A stretch of 64,000 nt of DNA from CAZIRF01 sp964541755 (GCA_964541755.1 CAZIRF010000001.1:1-64000), one strand, 5' to 3'. Positions 8,662 to 18,562 are shown, numbered from the stretch's first letter. Notes: generated by a model from the sequence alone, not told the origin. Program-made: numbers and translations.

Positions 8662-8871
8662 TTAGGCGAGGAAAGTAATCTTCTTGTTTAGCAAGAGCTG
8701 CAGGACGTCAATCACCCAGCCTATACCAAAGAGCCCGCCGGTAATGATCCAGAGTATGCCGACTATCATTCTTCCACGCAAAATGCGGTTGATACCCTGC
8801 ACGAGGGGATCGAAAAAGAGGGTGAGAACCAGCTGGATAATCCAGTCGAGACTGTCGATCGCCGTTGCCAT
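8662..8871 (-). CDS. Small membrane protein with TM2-like C-terminus
   Basis: 69 aa from an ATG with AAGGAG seven bases upstream. It has two hydrophobic segments; the second (GILWIITGGLFGIGWVIDVL) resembles the C-terminal half of the TM2 domain, which ends in a similar G..GIGW..D pattern. The first half does not match TM2 well. Role unknown. It follows mgtC in the same direction. Confidence 0.65.
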   Translation of the reverse strand: MATAIDSLDWIIQLVLTLFFDPLVQGINRILRGRMIVGILWIITGGLFGIGWVIDVLQLLLNKKITFLA

Positions 8872-8945
8872 GAGCAGCTCCTTGACGGGCCCGATGATTT
8901 TTTGGTGAGGGGCCTCCAAACAGCATACGCCAGTCTCCCGGCCCG

Positions 8946-9665
8946 TCAATATTTTTCTTTCAATTCCACATGCACAAGGCCTTCAAGATCCCAAAGGGTG
9001 GCTATCAAGTCCTTGATTCGTACGGTTGAGGGCAAGCCAACCAAGGCCCTTAAACGCGAATGTTCGCCGTCGCGCCGCGAGTGCGAGAGGTCGATGCTCT
9101 GCACCCGTACGTGATGATCTTTGAGGAGCCCGATCACCAGGGCCGGCTCGGCAAAAGCCCCCAGGAAATCGAGCTCCAGAATCTTGTTGCGTTCCGCCGG
9201 GAACAGATGCAATTCCAATCGTTCGAGCCCGGTTAAGGTTAGCAGACTGATGACGACCGCGATGGAACCGGAAATGAACAGGCCGGCGCCAAAGGCCATA
9301 CCAGTGGCACTCACGACCCAAAGGCTCGCCGCGGTCGTGAGACCTTTTACGTTATTGCCCAAACGCAGTATGGCCCCGGCCCCCAAAAAGCCCATGCCGG
9401 AGACAATTTGCGCCGCAATGCGAGCCGCATCCCCCGTCCCGCCGCCGTAGAGGGCCGGGACCTGAATGGACAGGATCATGAGGAGGGCGGCCCCCGAGCA
9501 GATAAGGACATGGGTCCGCAAACCGGCAACCTGACGGCGCCAGGAGCGCTCGAGCCCGACGAGGGCCCCGGCGACAAAGCTCGCCGCAAGGCGCAATGCC
9601 ACTGTCGCTATATCCATACGCGCCGGATTGAACATCACCTCGAAGAGACCACCAGTTTCACTCAT
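8946..9665 (-). CDS. MgtC/SapB family membrane protein
   Basis: 239 aa. Five hydrophobic segments in the first 150 residues contain the family signatures LVGLERSWRRQVAGLRTHVLICSGAAL and GMGFLGAGAIL, followed by GLTTAASLW. The C-terminal 85 residues form a soluble ACT-like domain. MgtC proteins are tied to growth at low magnesium and to control of the F-ATPase; SapB-like members are less well known. The start codon overlaps the DUF4954 stop (ATGA), so the two are translationally coupled. Confidence 0.9.
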   Translation of the reverse strand: MSETGGLFEVMFNPARMDIATVALRLAASFVAGALVGLERSWRRQVAGLRTHVLICSGAALLMILSIQVPALYGGGTGDAARIAAQIVSGMGFLGAGAILRLGNNVKGLTTAASLWVVSATGMAFGAGLFISGSIAVVISLLTLTGLERLELHLFPAERNKILELDFLGAFAEPALVIGLLKDHHVRVQSIDLSHSRRDGEHSRLRALVGLPSTVRIKDLIATLWDLEGLVHVELKEKY

Positions 9666-11956
9666 GAATCCCCCATCATCTTGCAGAGCGCGGAAATTCG
9701 CTCGCCATACGCTGCAGCCTCCCGGGCCGCAAGGGCGATAAAGGAATTGTCATCGACAGTGCCCAAAACGGCAACTTGTTCCTCGCTGTTGCGGTAGGTT
9801 ATGGCGCGGAAGGGGTCGGCCAGATCGCGTTCGCGACAGGCCCGTACTTCAAGGGCAATTCGGCGGGCGATGTCCGCACTGCGCACAAGAACCCGGCGAA
9901 GGCTGCCAAGGGTCAGCGTCGAGGGGCGCGACACATCCGGCGTAGCAACAGATGAATGGGCTGGAGACTGCGTCAATCGTGGCGCGAGATTCTCGAGCCA
10001 CGCGAGCACTGCCAGGGCATGGCGTGCACAGTCTTCGGGGAAAGATTCCTCAATGCGGGCGTAGGTCGCGTGGATGTCGGCCCAAGAGTCAAGCGATACA
10101 TTGCGTATTTCTTCGCGGAGGGCATCCACCCGCCAGGCAGCCATAATCTGCCCACCCATATTGACCCACTCATCAACGCGTTGCCCATCAGCAGAATTCT
10201 TCAAATAATCCAATTCTTCCGATACCGTAGCTGCCCCCGGACGGGACAGCCAGTTTGACAGGGTCTTTCCACAGTAATGCTCGAGCATCTCCCGGTAGGC
10301 ATGCCAGGACTGCCAGGGTTTGAGAATGATGCAGCGCCCCTTGCCGCGATCTATTTCACCGGCTTCAATACTCAGTGCGGCATGAGAGCCCTCTGCGCCA
10401 AAGGGGTCGCGTGCTGCAGACAGAATGGAGAGCCCGCTTTGCAGGGCGGCCTCTCCACCCGGGTTTGAATCGTTCTCGGCAAGGGCTTCACCAACCCAAC
10501 GGGCAAGACGCTCCATCCCCGCCATTATTTCTTCAACGGTATCCGGCAGGAGATAATCACTGTGGATGATCTGCACCGGGTTAACCCGCTTGTCGCGGGC
10601 ACGGGCCTTCCAGGCATTCCGTTCGAGGGCATAGAGGTTGTGCATCCAGAAATAGGCACCCATCAGCTCGACCTTCCCCTCCCGCGGCTCGAGGGACAAA
10701 AGCGAAAAGGGCAGCGGAACATCGAGTTCGTTGGGGTAATTGCCCTTGGAAATAAGGGTGTACGAGGCAAAGCGCGAGGGGTGCTTGAGGGTAACGCTCA
10801 AGCCCGGCCAGAAGCCGCGTTTGGCGCGCAACTCGCCGTCGGGGGCGCGGCTGTTGTGGTTGGATCCCACGGTTGCCCCCGCAGCCATGTTCGACAGGCC
10901 CGCGACCAGCGAAGCAATGAGGAAGGAATTGTTGTGGTGCTGCTCATGCGCGGGGAAAACGAGGTTGTTGAGCATCTCGCAGCAGGAGACCGTCGAATTG
11001 TCACCCAGTACCGAGTGGATGAGGCGCGCCCCGTACTTGAGGGAAGAATTGCGCCCCAATACGAATCGCACGCCCTTGGACCCGTAGAAAATATGGCAAG
11101 CATAGCCGACAATACCGTTTACGAGCTCGACGCCCTCCCCGATTTGTGTCGGCTCTTCCCCGCTGGAAAGAATTGAGAGGTTCTTGAGCTTGTTGGCGCC
11201 CTTGATGTAGGCACAGGAACCTATGCGGCAATCCTTGATGATGTTGCAACTCTTGATGACCGACTGTGCCCCCACGGCCCCGTAGCGACCGCGCAGGGTC
11301 CCGTATTCACGCTGGGTTATGTCGTTCAAGCGCATCACCAACTCGCGGTCGTCCCGCCAGGCCGCCCACAGGAAGGCATCGGCAGTGGTCATGTCCTCGA
11401 AGGGCAATATGGTTCGCCCCCCGGCTTCGTTCATGACATCAATGCCAACCCGCACCTCTTCCTCTTCGCCCGGGGTAAGCACCCCATTGCCGAATTTGGC
11501 GTGATTCGAACACTGCATTTCGTCGATGCGCGAAAGGATGACCTCGTCGCCAATCAGGTAATGTGACAGGTAATTGACATCACGGATGGAGCAGTACGCG
11601 CCGATATCGCAGGATATGATACTGCTGTTGATTATACCCACTGGAGCGGAGAAATCGTGGTAGCGCAAAACACCGCGGGCCAGAGGGCCTATACGGACCA
11701 AGCCGGAAAAAGAGGAATTCCTGACAAGATCACTTTCAAAGGGTTCGCTTACCAGTATGGAATCCCAGGAGACAGCGACATTCCCATTGGCTTCAAGCGA
11801 GGCGATTTCTGCCGCGCTCAAGGGGCGTAGCGAATCCAAGTCAAGGCTTGTCTCGCAATTGCGATACCAATACTCGTCTTTGCCAGCGGGAATATATTCA
11901 GGGGGTAAAAAATTATCCCCGGGATTTGCAGCGGGGAAAAAGCGGGTTTGATTCAT
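9662..11956 (-). CDS. DUF4954 family protein, beta-helix-like
   Basis: 764 aa cytoplasmic protein. The central part (about 90-400) has many short hexapeptide-like turns (IGAYCSIRDVNY, IKDCRIGSCAYIKGA, LGDNSTVSCCEML), as in left-handed beta-helix acyl- or nucleotidyl-transferases. A conserved-looking HHNNSFLIASLVAG and GSNHNSRAPDGE stretch follows, typical of DUF4954. The C-terminal 250 residues are helical. The family occurs mainly in Bacteroidetes and spirochaetes and has no established activity; a sugar-nucleotide-related role is often assumed. It overlaps mgtC. Confidence 0.85.
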   Translation of the reverse strand: MNQTRFFPAANPGDNFLPPEYIPAGKDEYWYRNCETSLDLDSLRPLSAAEIASLEANGNVAVSWDSILVSEPFESDLVRNSSFSGLVRIGPLARGVLRYHDFSAPVGIINSSIISCDIGAYCSIRDVNYLSHYLIGDEVILSRIDEMQCSNHAKFGNGVLTPGEEEEVRVGIDVMNEAGGRTILPFEDMTTADAFLWAAWRDDRELVMRLNDITQREYGTLRGRYGAVGAQSVIKSCNIIKDCRIGSCAYIKGANKLKNLSILSSGEEPTQIGEGVELVNGIVGYACHIFYGSKGVRFVLGRNSSLKYGARLIHSVLGDNSTVSCCEMLNNLVFPAHEQHHNNSFLIASLVAGLSNMAAGATVGSNHNSRAPDGELRAKRGFWPGLSVTLKHPSRFASYTLISKGNYPNELDVPLPFSLLSLEPREGKVELMGAYFWMHNLYALERNAWKARARDKRVNPVQIIHSDYLLPDTVEEIMAGMERLARWVGEALAENDSNPGGEAALQSGLSILSAARDPFGAEGSHAALSIEAGEIDRGKGRCIILKPWQSWHAYREMLEHYCGKTLSNWLSRPGAATVSEELDYLKNSADGQRVDEWVNMGGQIMAAWRVDALREEIRNVSLDSWADIHATYARIEESFPEDCARHALAVLAWLENLAPRLTQSPAHSSVATPDVSRPSTLTLGSLRRVLVRSADIARRIALEVRACRERDLADPFRAITYRNSEEQVAVLGTVDDNSFIALAAREAAAYGERISALCKMMGDS

Positions 11957-12001
11957 TGACACAGTATAGCGCAAAATGAAGCACCTGTGACAAGCGTGTT
12001 T

Positions 12002-12301
12002 TTATTGAAGCTCCCGGGACAGTGAAAGCATTGTATGAAAGGGGCTCTCTGCTTTTTTGAGTTCACGCGAACCGCGGGTGATCTTGCACAGGGACAGCCC
12101 CAAGAGCTTGGCGATTTCACGCTGCGGGGTCCCGCTCTCGAGTTGTTTGACAAGGGCCCAACGCGCAGCTACATCGGCCGTTTCTGCGGGGGTAAGGAGA
12201 CTTTCCAAGAAGGCCCGTATGAGCGTTGGATCGTCACAACGGGCGAGTGTGCGGGACAGTTCTTCCAAATTTGTCGCGACAGCGGGATCGTCTGGCTGCA
12301 T
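12002..12301 (-). CDS. TrpR-family transcriptional repressor
   Basis: 99 aa, close to the 108 of E. coli TrpR. The segment FLESLLTPAETADVAARWALVKQL is the TrpR core, and QREIAKLLGLSLCKITRGSRELKK is the DNA-binding helix-turn-helix with the family's ITRGS signature. Tryptophan-binding Arg residues of the core (R in VAARW) appear to be kept. The ATG at 12301 has no obvious ribosome site, and the palindrome TGTATACA overlaps it at 12301-12308, a possible self-regulatory site. No trp biosynthetic gene is in the window; the aromatic DAHP synthase gene is 8 kb away. Confidence 0.85.
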   Translation of the reverse strand: MQPDDPAVATNLEELSRTLARCDDPTLIRAFLESLLTPAETADVAARWALVKQLESGTPQREIAKLLGLSLCKITRGSRELKKAESPFHTMLSLSRELQ

Positions 12302-12348
12302 GTATACACAATAACACGAAACCCGTCTTGACGACAGCCCCGCCAAAT

Positions 12349-12377
12349 TTGCACATCTGATAAACACCTTTTACAAT
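12349..12377 (+). promoter_or_regulatory. Promoter for chemoreceptor gene
   Basis: TACAAT at 12372-12377 matches five of six -10 bases and lies 17 bases after TTGCAC at 12349-12354, a weak -35. The start codon with GGAGG follows at 12400. Confidence 0.5.
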
Positions 12378-12399
12378 ATATACAGAACATGGAGGTATC

Positions 12400-14016
12400 A
12401 TGTCATTTTTCTCCCGCAGCCTCGCCCCCTATGAAAAAGCAGCAGTCAATATCCGCTTGAAAAGTCGAAACCTGTCACGCGTTCTCATAGTGATATTCTT
12501 TGCGACAACACTCATGAGTGTTGTCAATCTCATTATGGGCAATCCTTCCAACCTTGCGTCATCGGCTCCCATTCTCCTCGTTTCGGCCCTCTCTTTCTGG
12601 CTCCTGTGTAAAGGGCACTTTCGCCTTTCCGGCGATATCTTTTTGGGAGCCTTGGCCCTCGTTCCGTTCCTGATCATGATGGTACAGTCGCCGGGGGGAT
12701 ATCGGGATTTGTTCATGTACTTCTTTTTTTCCCTGCCCATACTCATCCTTTCCACGATTGTGGGATACCGTCGCAGCCAACTCATCATTACGGCCGCCAT
12801 TAATCTGACACTCTTCATACCCTGGTTTATACTGCGCATTCTGCCCGCAGGGTATGAAACGGCGAATATTATCAATGCGGGAATCTTTGCCCTCATCTTT
12901 CAAGTTCTCGGTATAACATTTCTCACCCTGTCCTTTCGCGTAGAACGCTCCATTATCGACAACCTCGAGGCAAACAACGCTTCGACAGAAAAGCGGATGA
13001 AGACCCTGGATGAACTCATTCAGAATGCCCAAAACACCCTCTCGATCGGGCAAGAGCTTACCTCTGTCGCGGAGGCCTCGGCCCAGGGGGTCGATACCAT
13101 CCAGAAGGATGCCAACACCGCAACAGAAAAACTTGACGCTCTACGTGATACGGTTAACCACAACGATAAAAACCAGGATGAACTCTTGAAGGCTGGCGAA
13201 CAGGTTACCCGTGAAATGGATTCCCAAACCCAGGTAGTCGAACGCTCGTCTGCCGCCGTCGAAGAAATGAGCGCCTCGATAGTGCAGATGACCCGATCCG
13301 CAAAAGAAAAAGCCCTGGCCGTTCAATCCCTCGAAAAAGAGGCAACCGCCACCGAGGAATCCTTTGGCGAAACCATACACTCCATGAATCAATTGGAAAC
13401 CTCATCCGCAGAGGTTCTCGACGTCATTTCTGTCATCGAAGAAATTGCAAGCCGTACCAACCTCTTGGCCATGAATGCAGCCATAGAAGCCGCACATGCC
13501 GGCGAAAGCGGACGAGGTTTCGCCGTTGTCGCGGATGAGATACGCAAGTTGGCCGAAGAGACCAACAGCAACTCGAAGATCTCCCGCGAAATCCTTACCC
13601 GCAACAACGAAGATATCAAAACCGTTGTCAACAACAGCGAGCAAAATCAAGAGCAGTTTCGCAGCATACAACGCCATAGTGTTGAAGTGCGTGAAGCCCT
13701 CGAAGAAATTATTGAAGGGATGAGCGAACTGGCGCAGGGAACGGGTGAAATAAACGAAGTCATCGCCAATCTGCGAAACATACAGCAGGAAGTCAATCGC
13801 TCGGTCTCCAGCATGACCAAAGTAATGGGAGACACACGAAGTGCTTTCAAAACCATTGAGGAACGCTCGCAAGAAACGGCCGAGGCCATATCCACTATCA
13901 GGGGACAGGTTTCAGGACTCAATGAACTGTCTAATACCTTACGGCATATCGGGCAGGAGAATGAGCTCAATATCCACCGTCTGAGGGAACGCTTGGATGC
14001 CCTCGAGAGCCAATAG
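12400..14016 (+). CDS. Methyl-accepting chemotaxis protein, six-helix membrane sensor
   Basis: 538 aa. The first 190 residues hold about six hydrophobic helices with very short loops and no periplasmic ligand domain, so the sensor is probably the membrane bundle itself. There is no obvious HAMP domain. Residues about 190-530 are the long signalling coiled coil with the hairpin tip IEEIASRTNLLAMNAAIEAAHAGESGRGFAVVADEIRKLAEE, which binds CheA/CheW, and Glu/Gln-rich flanks for methylation. A GGAGG site precedes the ATG. The gene at 34902 has the same layout. Confidence 0.95.
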   Translation: MSFFSRSLAPYEKAAVNIRLKSRNLSRVLIVIFFATTLMSVVNLIMGNPSNLASSAPILLVSALSFWLLCKGHFRLSGDIFLGALALVPFLIMMVQSPGGYRDLFMYFFFSLPILILSTIVGYRRSQLIITAAINLTLFIPWFILRILPAGYETANIINAGIFALIFQVLGITFLTLSFRVERSIIDNLEANNASTEKRMKTLDELIQNAQNTLSIGQELTSVAEASAQGVDTIQKDANTATEKLDALRDTVNHNDKNQDELLKAGEQVTREMDSQTQVVERSSAAVEEMSASIVQMTRSAKEKALAVQSLEKEATATEESFGETIHSMNQLETSSAEVLDVISVIEEIASRTNLLAMNAAIEAAHAGESGRGFAVVADEIRKLAEETNSNSKISREILTRNNEDIKTVVNNSEQNQEQFRSIQRHSVEVREALEEIIEGMSELAQGTGEINEVIANLRNIQQEVNRSVSSMTKVMGDTRSAFKTIEERSQETAEAISTIRGQVSGLNELSNTLRHIGQENELNIHRLRERLDALESQ

Positions 14017-14045
14017 ATACGCGCATTCTCCATGCTGTGAGACCA

Positions 14046-14077
14046 TAAAAAAGGGACCCCAAGGGGCCCCTTTTTTT
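14046..14077. terminator. Bidirectional terminator between chemoreceptor and ilvB
   Basis: An A-tract, GGGACCCC, a 2-base loop, GGGGCCCC and eight T residues form a stem with a single mismatch. It sits between two convergent genes and has a U-tract on both strands. Confidence 0.85.
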
Positions 14078-14092
14078 TCACCATGACGTGAT

Positions 14093-15823
14093 TTACACGC
14101 CGGCTATCTCTACATTCATGATCTGATCGTCGATGGCCTTGCCACCGGCAACCATGGGCAGAACCTGTTCATTCGAGTCAATAATCGCCTCGACCAAGGC
14201 CCCCTGACCGGCTTTGACCCGCTCGAGGGCGGCCGCAAGCGCCGTCTTGAACTCCGCCTCGTTGGTCGCATGGAAGCCGGCACAGCCGTAGGCTTCGGCC
14301 AATTTGACGAACTCCGGCGGACGATCGAGGTTTGTTTCGGCATAGCGCTCGTCGTAGAAGAGAGTCTGCCACTGCCTGACCATACCCAGAACGCGATTAT
14401 TGAACAGGATGATGAGGACGGGCGCCCCGTAATTGGTGATGGTCCCCATCTCGCCGCAGTTCATGCGGAAGGATCCGTCGCCGGTAAAGAGCACAACCGG
14501 CCGGTCGTGACAGCCGATTTTGCTGCCAACTGCAGCGCCAAGACCATAGCCCATGGTGCCCAAGCCGCCGCTCGTTACAAAGGTACGAGGCTTGACGAAG
14601 GGATAGAACTGGGCGGCCCACATCTGGTGCTGGCCGACATCGGTTACCACAAGGGCATCCTCGCCAACGTTTTTGGCGACCTCTTCAATGATAAACTTTG
14701 GGTGCAGGGGTTTTTTGGCCGAGTGTGCTTCGGGCTGGATTTTTTTCCACTCGGCGATATCGCCATTCCAGGCCGCGCTCTTGCTGGCAGGAAGGCTCGC
14801 GAGAATATCAGCCAGAATACCCTTGAGGTCCCCGACGACAGAGGCGACGGTCGCAATATTCTTGTTGATTTCCGCGGCGTCGATGTCGAGGTGGAGAATC
14901 TTTGCCCCGGGGGCAAATTTGTCCTGCCGACTCACGACGCGGTCCGAGAAGCGCGCCCCGATGGCGATGATGAGATCGGCCTTCTGGGCGGCGAGGTTGG
15001 AGGCTCGTGAACCATGCATCCCGATCATCCCCGTCGAGAGGCGGTGATTGGCGGGAATACAGCCCTGGGCCATGAGGCTCGTGGCAACCGGTGCTTCAAT
15101 GCGTTCTGCAAAGGCAACGAGGGTATCGCTCGCCCCGGAGAGGATCACCCCGCCACCGGCGTAGATGAGGGGGCGCTCGGAAGCTTTGATAACTTCAATG
15201 GCCTTGGCAATATCATCCTGATTGTACGATTGCATCTCGAGGCTCTGCGCCAAACGGGAAGCCCGTTCCTTGGCATCCCCCTCGAGGACGCGCTCCTTCT
15301 TGGGCACCCAGTCGGCGAGGGTGTTTGTCACATCTTTGGGGATGTCGATGAGCACCGGCCCCGGGCGTCCGGATTTTGCGACGAGGAAGGCTTCGCGAAT
15401 GGTTTCGGCGAGGTCCTTTGCGTCCTTGACAATCCAGTTGTGCTTGACGATGGGCATGGTGATACCGGCAATGTCGACTTCCTGGAAGGAGTCCTTGCCC
15501 AAAAGGGTCGTCGGGACGTTACCGGTGATGGCCACCATGGGGATGGAGTCCATGTACGCGTTGGCGATGCCGGTAACGAGGTTGGTTGCGCCGGGACCGC
15601 TGGTTGCAAGGCAGACACCAACCTTGCCCGTTACACGGGCATAGCCATCCGCAGCGTGGGCCGCATGCTGTTCATGGCTCGTAAGAACGTGCCTGATGCG
15701 GTCCTTGTGCTTGAAGAGTTCGTCATAGATAAAGAGCACCGAACCACCCGGGTAGCCGAAGATGGTGTCGACGCCCTCTTCGATGAGGGATTCGATAAGT
15801 ATGCGTGCGCCGGTGTATTGCAT
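14093..15823 (-). CDS. ilvB: Acetolactate synthase large subunit
   Basis: 576 aa thiamine-diphosphate enzyme that joins two pyruvates, or pyruvate and 2-oxobutyrate, for valine, leucine and isoleucine synthesis. Visible features: FGYPGGSVLFIYDEL and the catalytic-Glu region TSHEQHAAHAADGYAR at the N-terminus, the central FAD-binding domain, and the C-terminal ThDP/Mg site VLFTGDGSFRMNCGEM with the later ILFNN. The ATG at 15823 overlaps the leuB stop as TGATG. Last gene of the operon, with the small subunit at 20240. Confidence 0.96.
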   Translation of the reverse strand: MQYTGARILIESLIEEGVDTIFGYPGGSVLFIYDELFKHKDRIRHVLTSHEQHAAHAADGYARVTGKVGVCLATSGPGATNLVTGIANAYMDSIPMVAITGNVPTTLLGKDSFQEVDIAGITMPIVKHNWIVKDAKDLAETIREAFLVAKSGRPGPVLIDIPKDVTNTLADWVPKKERVLEGDAKERASRLAQSLEMQSYNQDDIAKAIEVIKASERPLIYAGGGVILSGASDTLVAFAERIEAPVATSLMAQGCIPANHRLSTGMIGMHGSRASNLAAQKADLIIAIGARFSDRVVSRQDKFAPGAKILHLDIDAAEINKNIATVASVVGDLKGILADILASLPASKSAAWNGDIAEWKKIQPEAHSAKKPLHPKFIIEEVAKNVGEDALVVTDVGQHQMWAAQFYPFVKPRTFVTSGGLGTMGYGLGAAVGSKIGCHDRPVVLFTGDGSFRMNCGEMGTITNYGAPVLIILFNNRVLGMVRQWQTLFYDERYAETNLDRPPEFVKLAEAYGCAGFHATNEAEFKTALAAALERVKAGQGALVEAIIDSNEQVLPMVAGGKAIDDQIMNVEIAGV

Positions 15824-16959
15824 CACTGTGCCTCCAGTGCCTTGAGAACGGCCTCGCCCATTTCTTTGGTCCCCACAATCTTCTCTTCTGCAGCGGCGGG
15901 GCCGCGGCTGGCGATGTCCTTTGTGCGGTAGCCGGCATCGAGGGTGGCGTTGACGGCTTTTTCGATCGCCGCAGCCTCTTTCTCGAGCCCGAAGGAGTGG
16001 CGAAGGAGCATGGCGGCCGAAAGAATAGTCGCAAGGGGATTCGCGAGGTCCTTGCCTGCGATGTCGGGGGCGGAACCGTGGATGGGCTCGTAAAGGCCCA
16101 TTGTGGTCCCCTTGGCACCATCGGAGGGATCCCCCAGACTCGCCGAGGCAAGCATGCCGATGGACCCGGTTACAACCGAGGCCTCGTCCGAAAGGATGTC
16201 GCCAAAGAGATTTGAAGTAACCATGACGTCAAACTGGCCCGGTGCGCGGATAAGCTGCATGGCGGCGTTGTCGACGTAGAGATAGCTGGTTTCGACATCC
16301 GGATAGTCCTTGGCGACGACAGCGGCAACTTCCCGCCACAGACGGCTGGATTCGAGAACGTTGGCCTTGTCCACCACGGTGAGTTTCTTGCGGCGGCCCT
16401 GCGCAGCGCGGTAGCCGGTGCGCAAGACGCGTTCGATCTCCATCTTGGAATAGCGCTCGGTATCATACGCAGATTCCCCGTCATCGCTGCGGCCGCGCTC
16501 GCCAAAGTAGAGGCCGCCGGTGAGCTCACGGACAATGAGGAGGTCAAACTCGGGCTTGCCCTCGTGGTTCGAGGCGACGAGGACTTCGTCCTTGAGGGGG
16601 CAGGCGGCGCGCAGCTGGGGCAGGAGAGCCGCAGGGCGCAGGTTGGCGTAGACATTGAGGCCGGCACGCAGGCCAAGGAGGGCCCGTTCGGGACGCAGGT
16701 GACCGGGAAGGGTCTCCCACTGGACGCCGCCGACAGCACCTAGAAGGACAGCGTCGCACTCTTTCGCTGCAGCGAGGGTCTCTGCGGGCAGGGGCTCGCC
16801 GGTCTGATCGATGGCACAGCCACCGGCAACAAGCTCTACGTAGTTGAAGGTATGGTCGTACTTGTCGGCGACCATGTCGAGGACGGCTACCGCCTGTTCG
16901 GTAACGTCCGGTCCAATCCCGTCACCGGGAATGACTGCAATTGAGTAGCTCTTGCCCAT
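15823..16959 (-). CDS. leuB: 3-Isopropylmalate dehydrogenase
   Basis: 378 aa, slightly longer than the usual 350-365. It oxidises and decarboxylates 3-isopropylmalate, and in this setting probably also citramalate-derived 3-methylmalate. N-terminal IAVIPGDGIGPDVTEQAV, substrate-binding RPERALLGLRAGLNVYANLRPA, the Mg-binding region with NLFGDILSDEASV and the NAD motif EPIHGSAPDIAGKDLANPLA are all present. It starts 1 base after the cimA stop. Confidence 0.96.
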   Translation of the reverse strand: MGKSYSIAVIPGDGIGPDVTEQAVAVLDMVADKYDHTFNYVELVAGGCAIDQTGEPLPAETLAAAKECDAVLLGAVGGVQWETLPGHLRPERALLGLRAGLNVYANLRPAALLPQLRAACPLKDEVLVASNHEGKPEFDLLIVRELTGGLYFGERGRSDDGESAYDTERYSKMEIERVLRTGYRAAQGRRKKLTVVDKANVLESSRLWREVAAVVAKDYPDVETSYLYVDNAAMQLIRAPGQFDVMVTSNLFGDILSDEASVVTGSIGMLASASLGDPSDGAKGTTMGLYEPIHGSAPDIAGKDLANPLATILSAAMLLRHSFGLEKEAAAIEKAVNATLDAGYRTKDIASRGPAAAEEKIVGTKEMGEAVLKALEAQ

Positions 16960-16960
16960 A

Positions 16961-18562
16961 CTATGCTCCTTGGCTCAGTTTGTATTCTATCGAGTCGACC
17001 AGCGCCAAACGGCTGGCCTCTATGATGTCTGCCGAAACACCTACCGTGGTCCAGCTGTCTTTTCCATCGGTGGATTCAATAAGAACCCGAACCTTTGCCG
17101 CCGTCGCGTCATTGCCGTCGATGACCCGCACCTTGTAGTCGGAGAGGCGAACCTCGGAAAGAGCGGGAAAAAAGCCCGTAAGGGCCCTTCGCAGCGCCCC
17201 GTCTATGGCGTTGACGGGGCCATCTCCTTCGGCTGCGGCCATCTCGCTCTCCTCGCCCACACGCACCTTGGCCCAGGCGTGCGAGCAGTTTCCCGGATCC
17301 ATGCTGGGGTGTTCGCTCACTACCCGGTGGCGCTCGATCGAGAAGTGGGGGGCATAGGTCCCCAGTTCCCGCATGACGAGGAGCTCGAAGCTCGCATCAG
17401 CCCCCTCGAAAAGCCAACCATCGGCCTCCAGGCTCTTGAGCCGGGCGGCCAGGGCGGCACAGACGGGGTGATCTTTGGTTATCGAAGCATCCACTTTTTT
17501 CGCCCGTTCGGCAATGGCCGAACGCCCGCCTACCTCACTCATAAGGAAGCGCCGATCATTACCCACAAGGGCCGGATCGATATGCTCGAAAGAAGAGCGT
17601 ATCTTGAGGATGCCGTCGGCATGCATACCGGCCTTGTGGGCGAAGGCACGCGTCCCGATGTACGGCATGCCGTCGGGGACGCTCACATTCGCAATCTCTG
17701 CAATACGGCGTGAAAGCTCGCTTATCTTGACGAGGCGCCCATCCGGGAGGCAGGACAGCCCGAGCTTCAACTCGAGGTTGGGCACAATGGCCGCAAGGGC
17801 TGCATTGCCGCAGCGCTCGCCAAAGCCCAGGAGGGTTCCCTGAACATGGCGGGCCCCGGCCTTAACTGCGAGTACGGAATTGGCCGTGGCCATACCCGCA
17901 TCATCGTGGCAGTGTATGCCCACGACCCTGCCGGGTGTAGCCGCAAGAACAGACGCGCTCCCCGCAACCAATGCCATGGCCTCACGAACCGACTCCTGCA
18001 CGAGGTCGGGGAAGGTCCCACCATTGGTATCGCAGAGGACAAGGCGGTCTGCACCGGCCTCGAGGGCGGCGGCCAGAGTCTGCATTGCATAATCGTGATT
18101 GGCCTTCCAGCCGTCGAACCAGTGCTCGGCATCATAGATAACCGTCTTGCCGGCGTCCTTGAAGAAAGCGACTGTCTCGCGAATCATCGCAAGGTTCTCT
18201 TCGAGGCTTACCCGCAGGACTTCGGTCACATGGAGATCCCAGCTCTTTCCAAAGAGGACAATGGCCGGGGTATTGGCAGTCAAAAGGCTCTGGACATTCG
18301 CGTCCTCTGCGGGGGAGACCCCCTTCTTGCGGGTTGCCCCGAAGGCACAGAGTTTCGCATGTTTCAAATCGAGCTCGCCCTGGCGGCGGAAGAACTCGAG
18401 GTCTTTGGGATTGGAGCCGGGATTGCCCGCCTCTATCCAGGAGACGCCGAGATCGTCCAATGCGCGTGCGACGGCAAGCTTGTCCTGTACGGAAAAGCTT
18501 ATACCCTCGCTCTGCGCACCATCGCGCAGGGTCGTGTCGAAGATTTCGACAAAATCAGACAC
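16961..18562 (-). CDS. cimA: (R)-Citramalate synthase
   Basis: 533 aa member of the alpha-isopropylmalate/homocitrate synthase family. IFDTTLRDGAQSEGISFSVQDKL, the HCHDDAGMATANS metal motif and the Glu/Gly-rich loops of the TIM barrel are present, followed by a C-terminal regulatory LeuA dimer domain. The spacing (GAQSEGI, IEAGNPGSNPKD) is that of the CimA subfamily and differs from the true leuA next to it. It condenses pyruvate with acetyl-CoA to start isoleucine synthesis without threonine, as established in Leptospira. The GTG at 18562 has GGAG upstream and overlaps the leuA stop by 8 bases. Confidence 0.9.
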   Translation of the reverse strand: MSDFVEIFDTTLRDGAQSEGISFSVQDKLAVARALDDLGVSWIEAGNPGSNPKDLEFFRRQGELDLKHAKLCAFGATRKKGVSPAEDANVQSLLTANTPAIVLFGKSWDLHVTEVLRVSLEENLAMIRETVAFFKDAGKTVIYDAEHWFDGWKANHDYAMQTLAAALEAGADRLVLCDTNGGTFPDLVQESVREAMALVAGSASVLAATPGRVVGIHCHDDAGMATANSVLAVKAGARHVQGTLLGFGERCGNAALAAIVPNLELKLGLSCLPDGRLVKISELSRRIAEIANVSVPDGMPYIGTRAFAHKAGMHADGILKIRSSFEHIDPALVGNDRRFLMSEVGGRSAIAERAKKVDASITKDHPVCAALAARLKSLEADGWLFEGADASFELLVMRELGTYAPHFSIERHRVVSEHPSMDPGNCSHAWAKVRVGEESEMAAAEGDGPVNAIDGALRRALTGFFPALSEVRLSDYKVRVIDGNDATAAKVRVLIESTDGKDSWTTVGVSADIIEASRLALVDSIEYKLSQGA

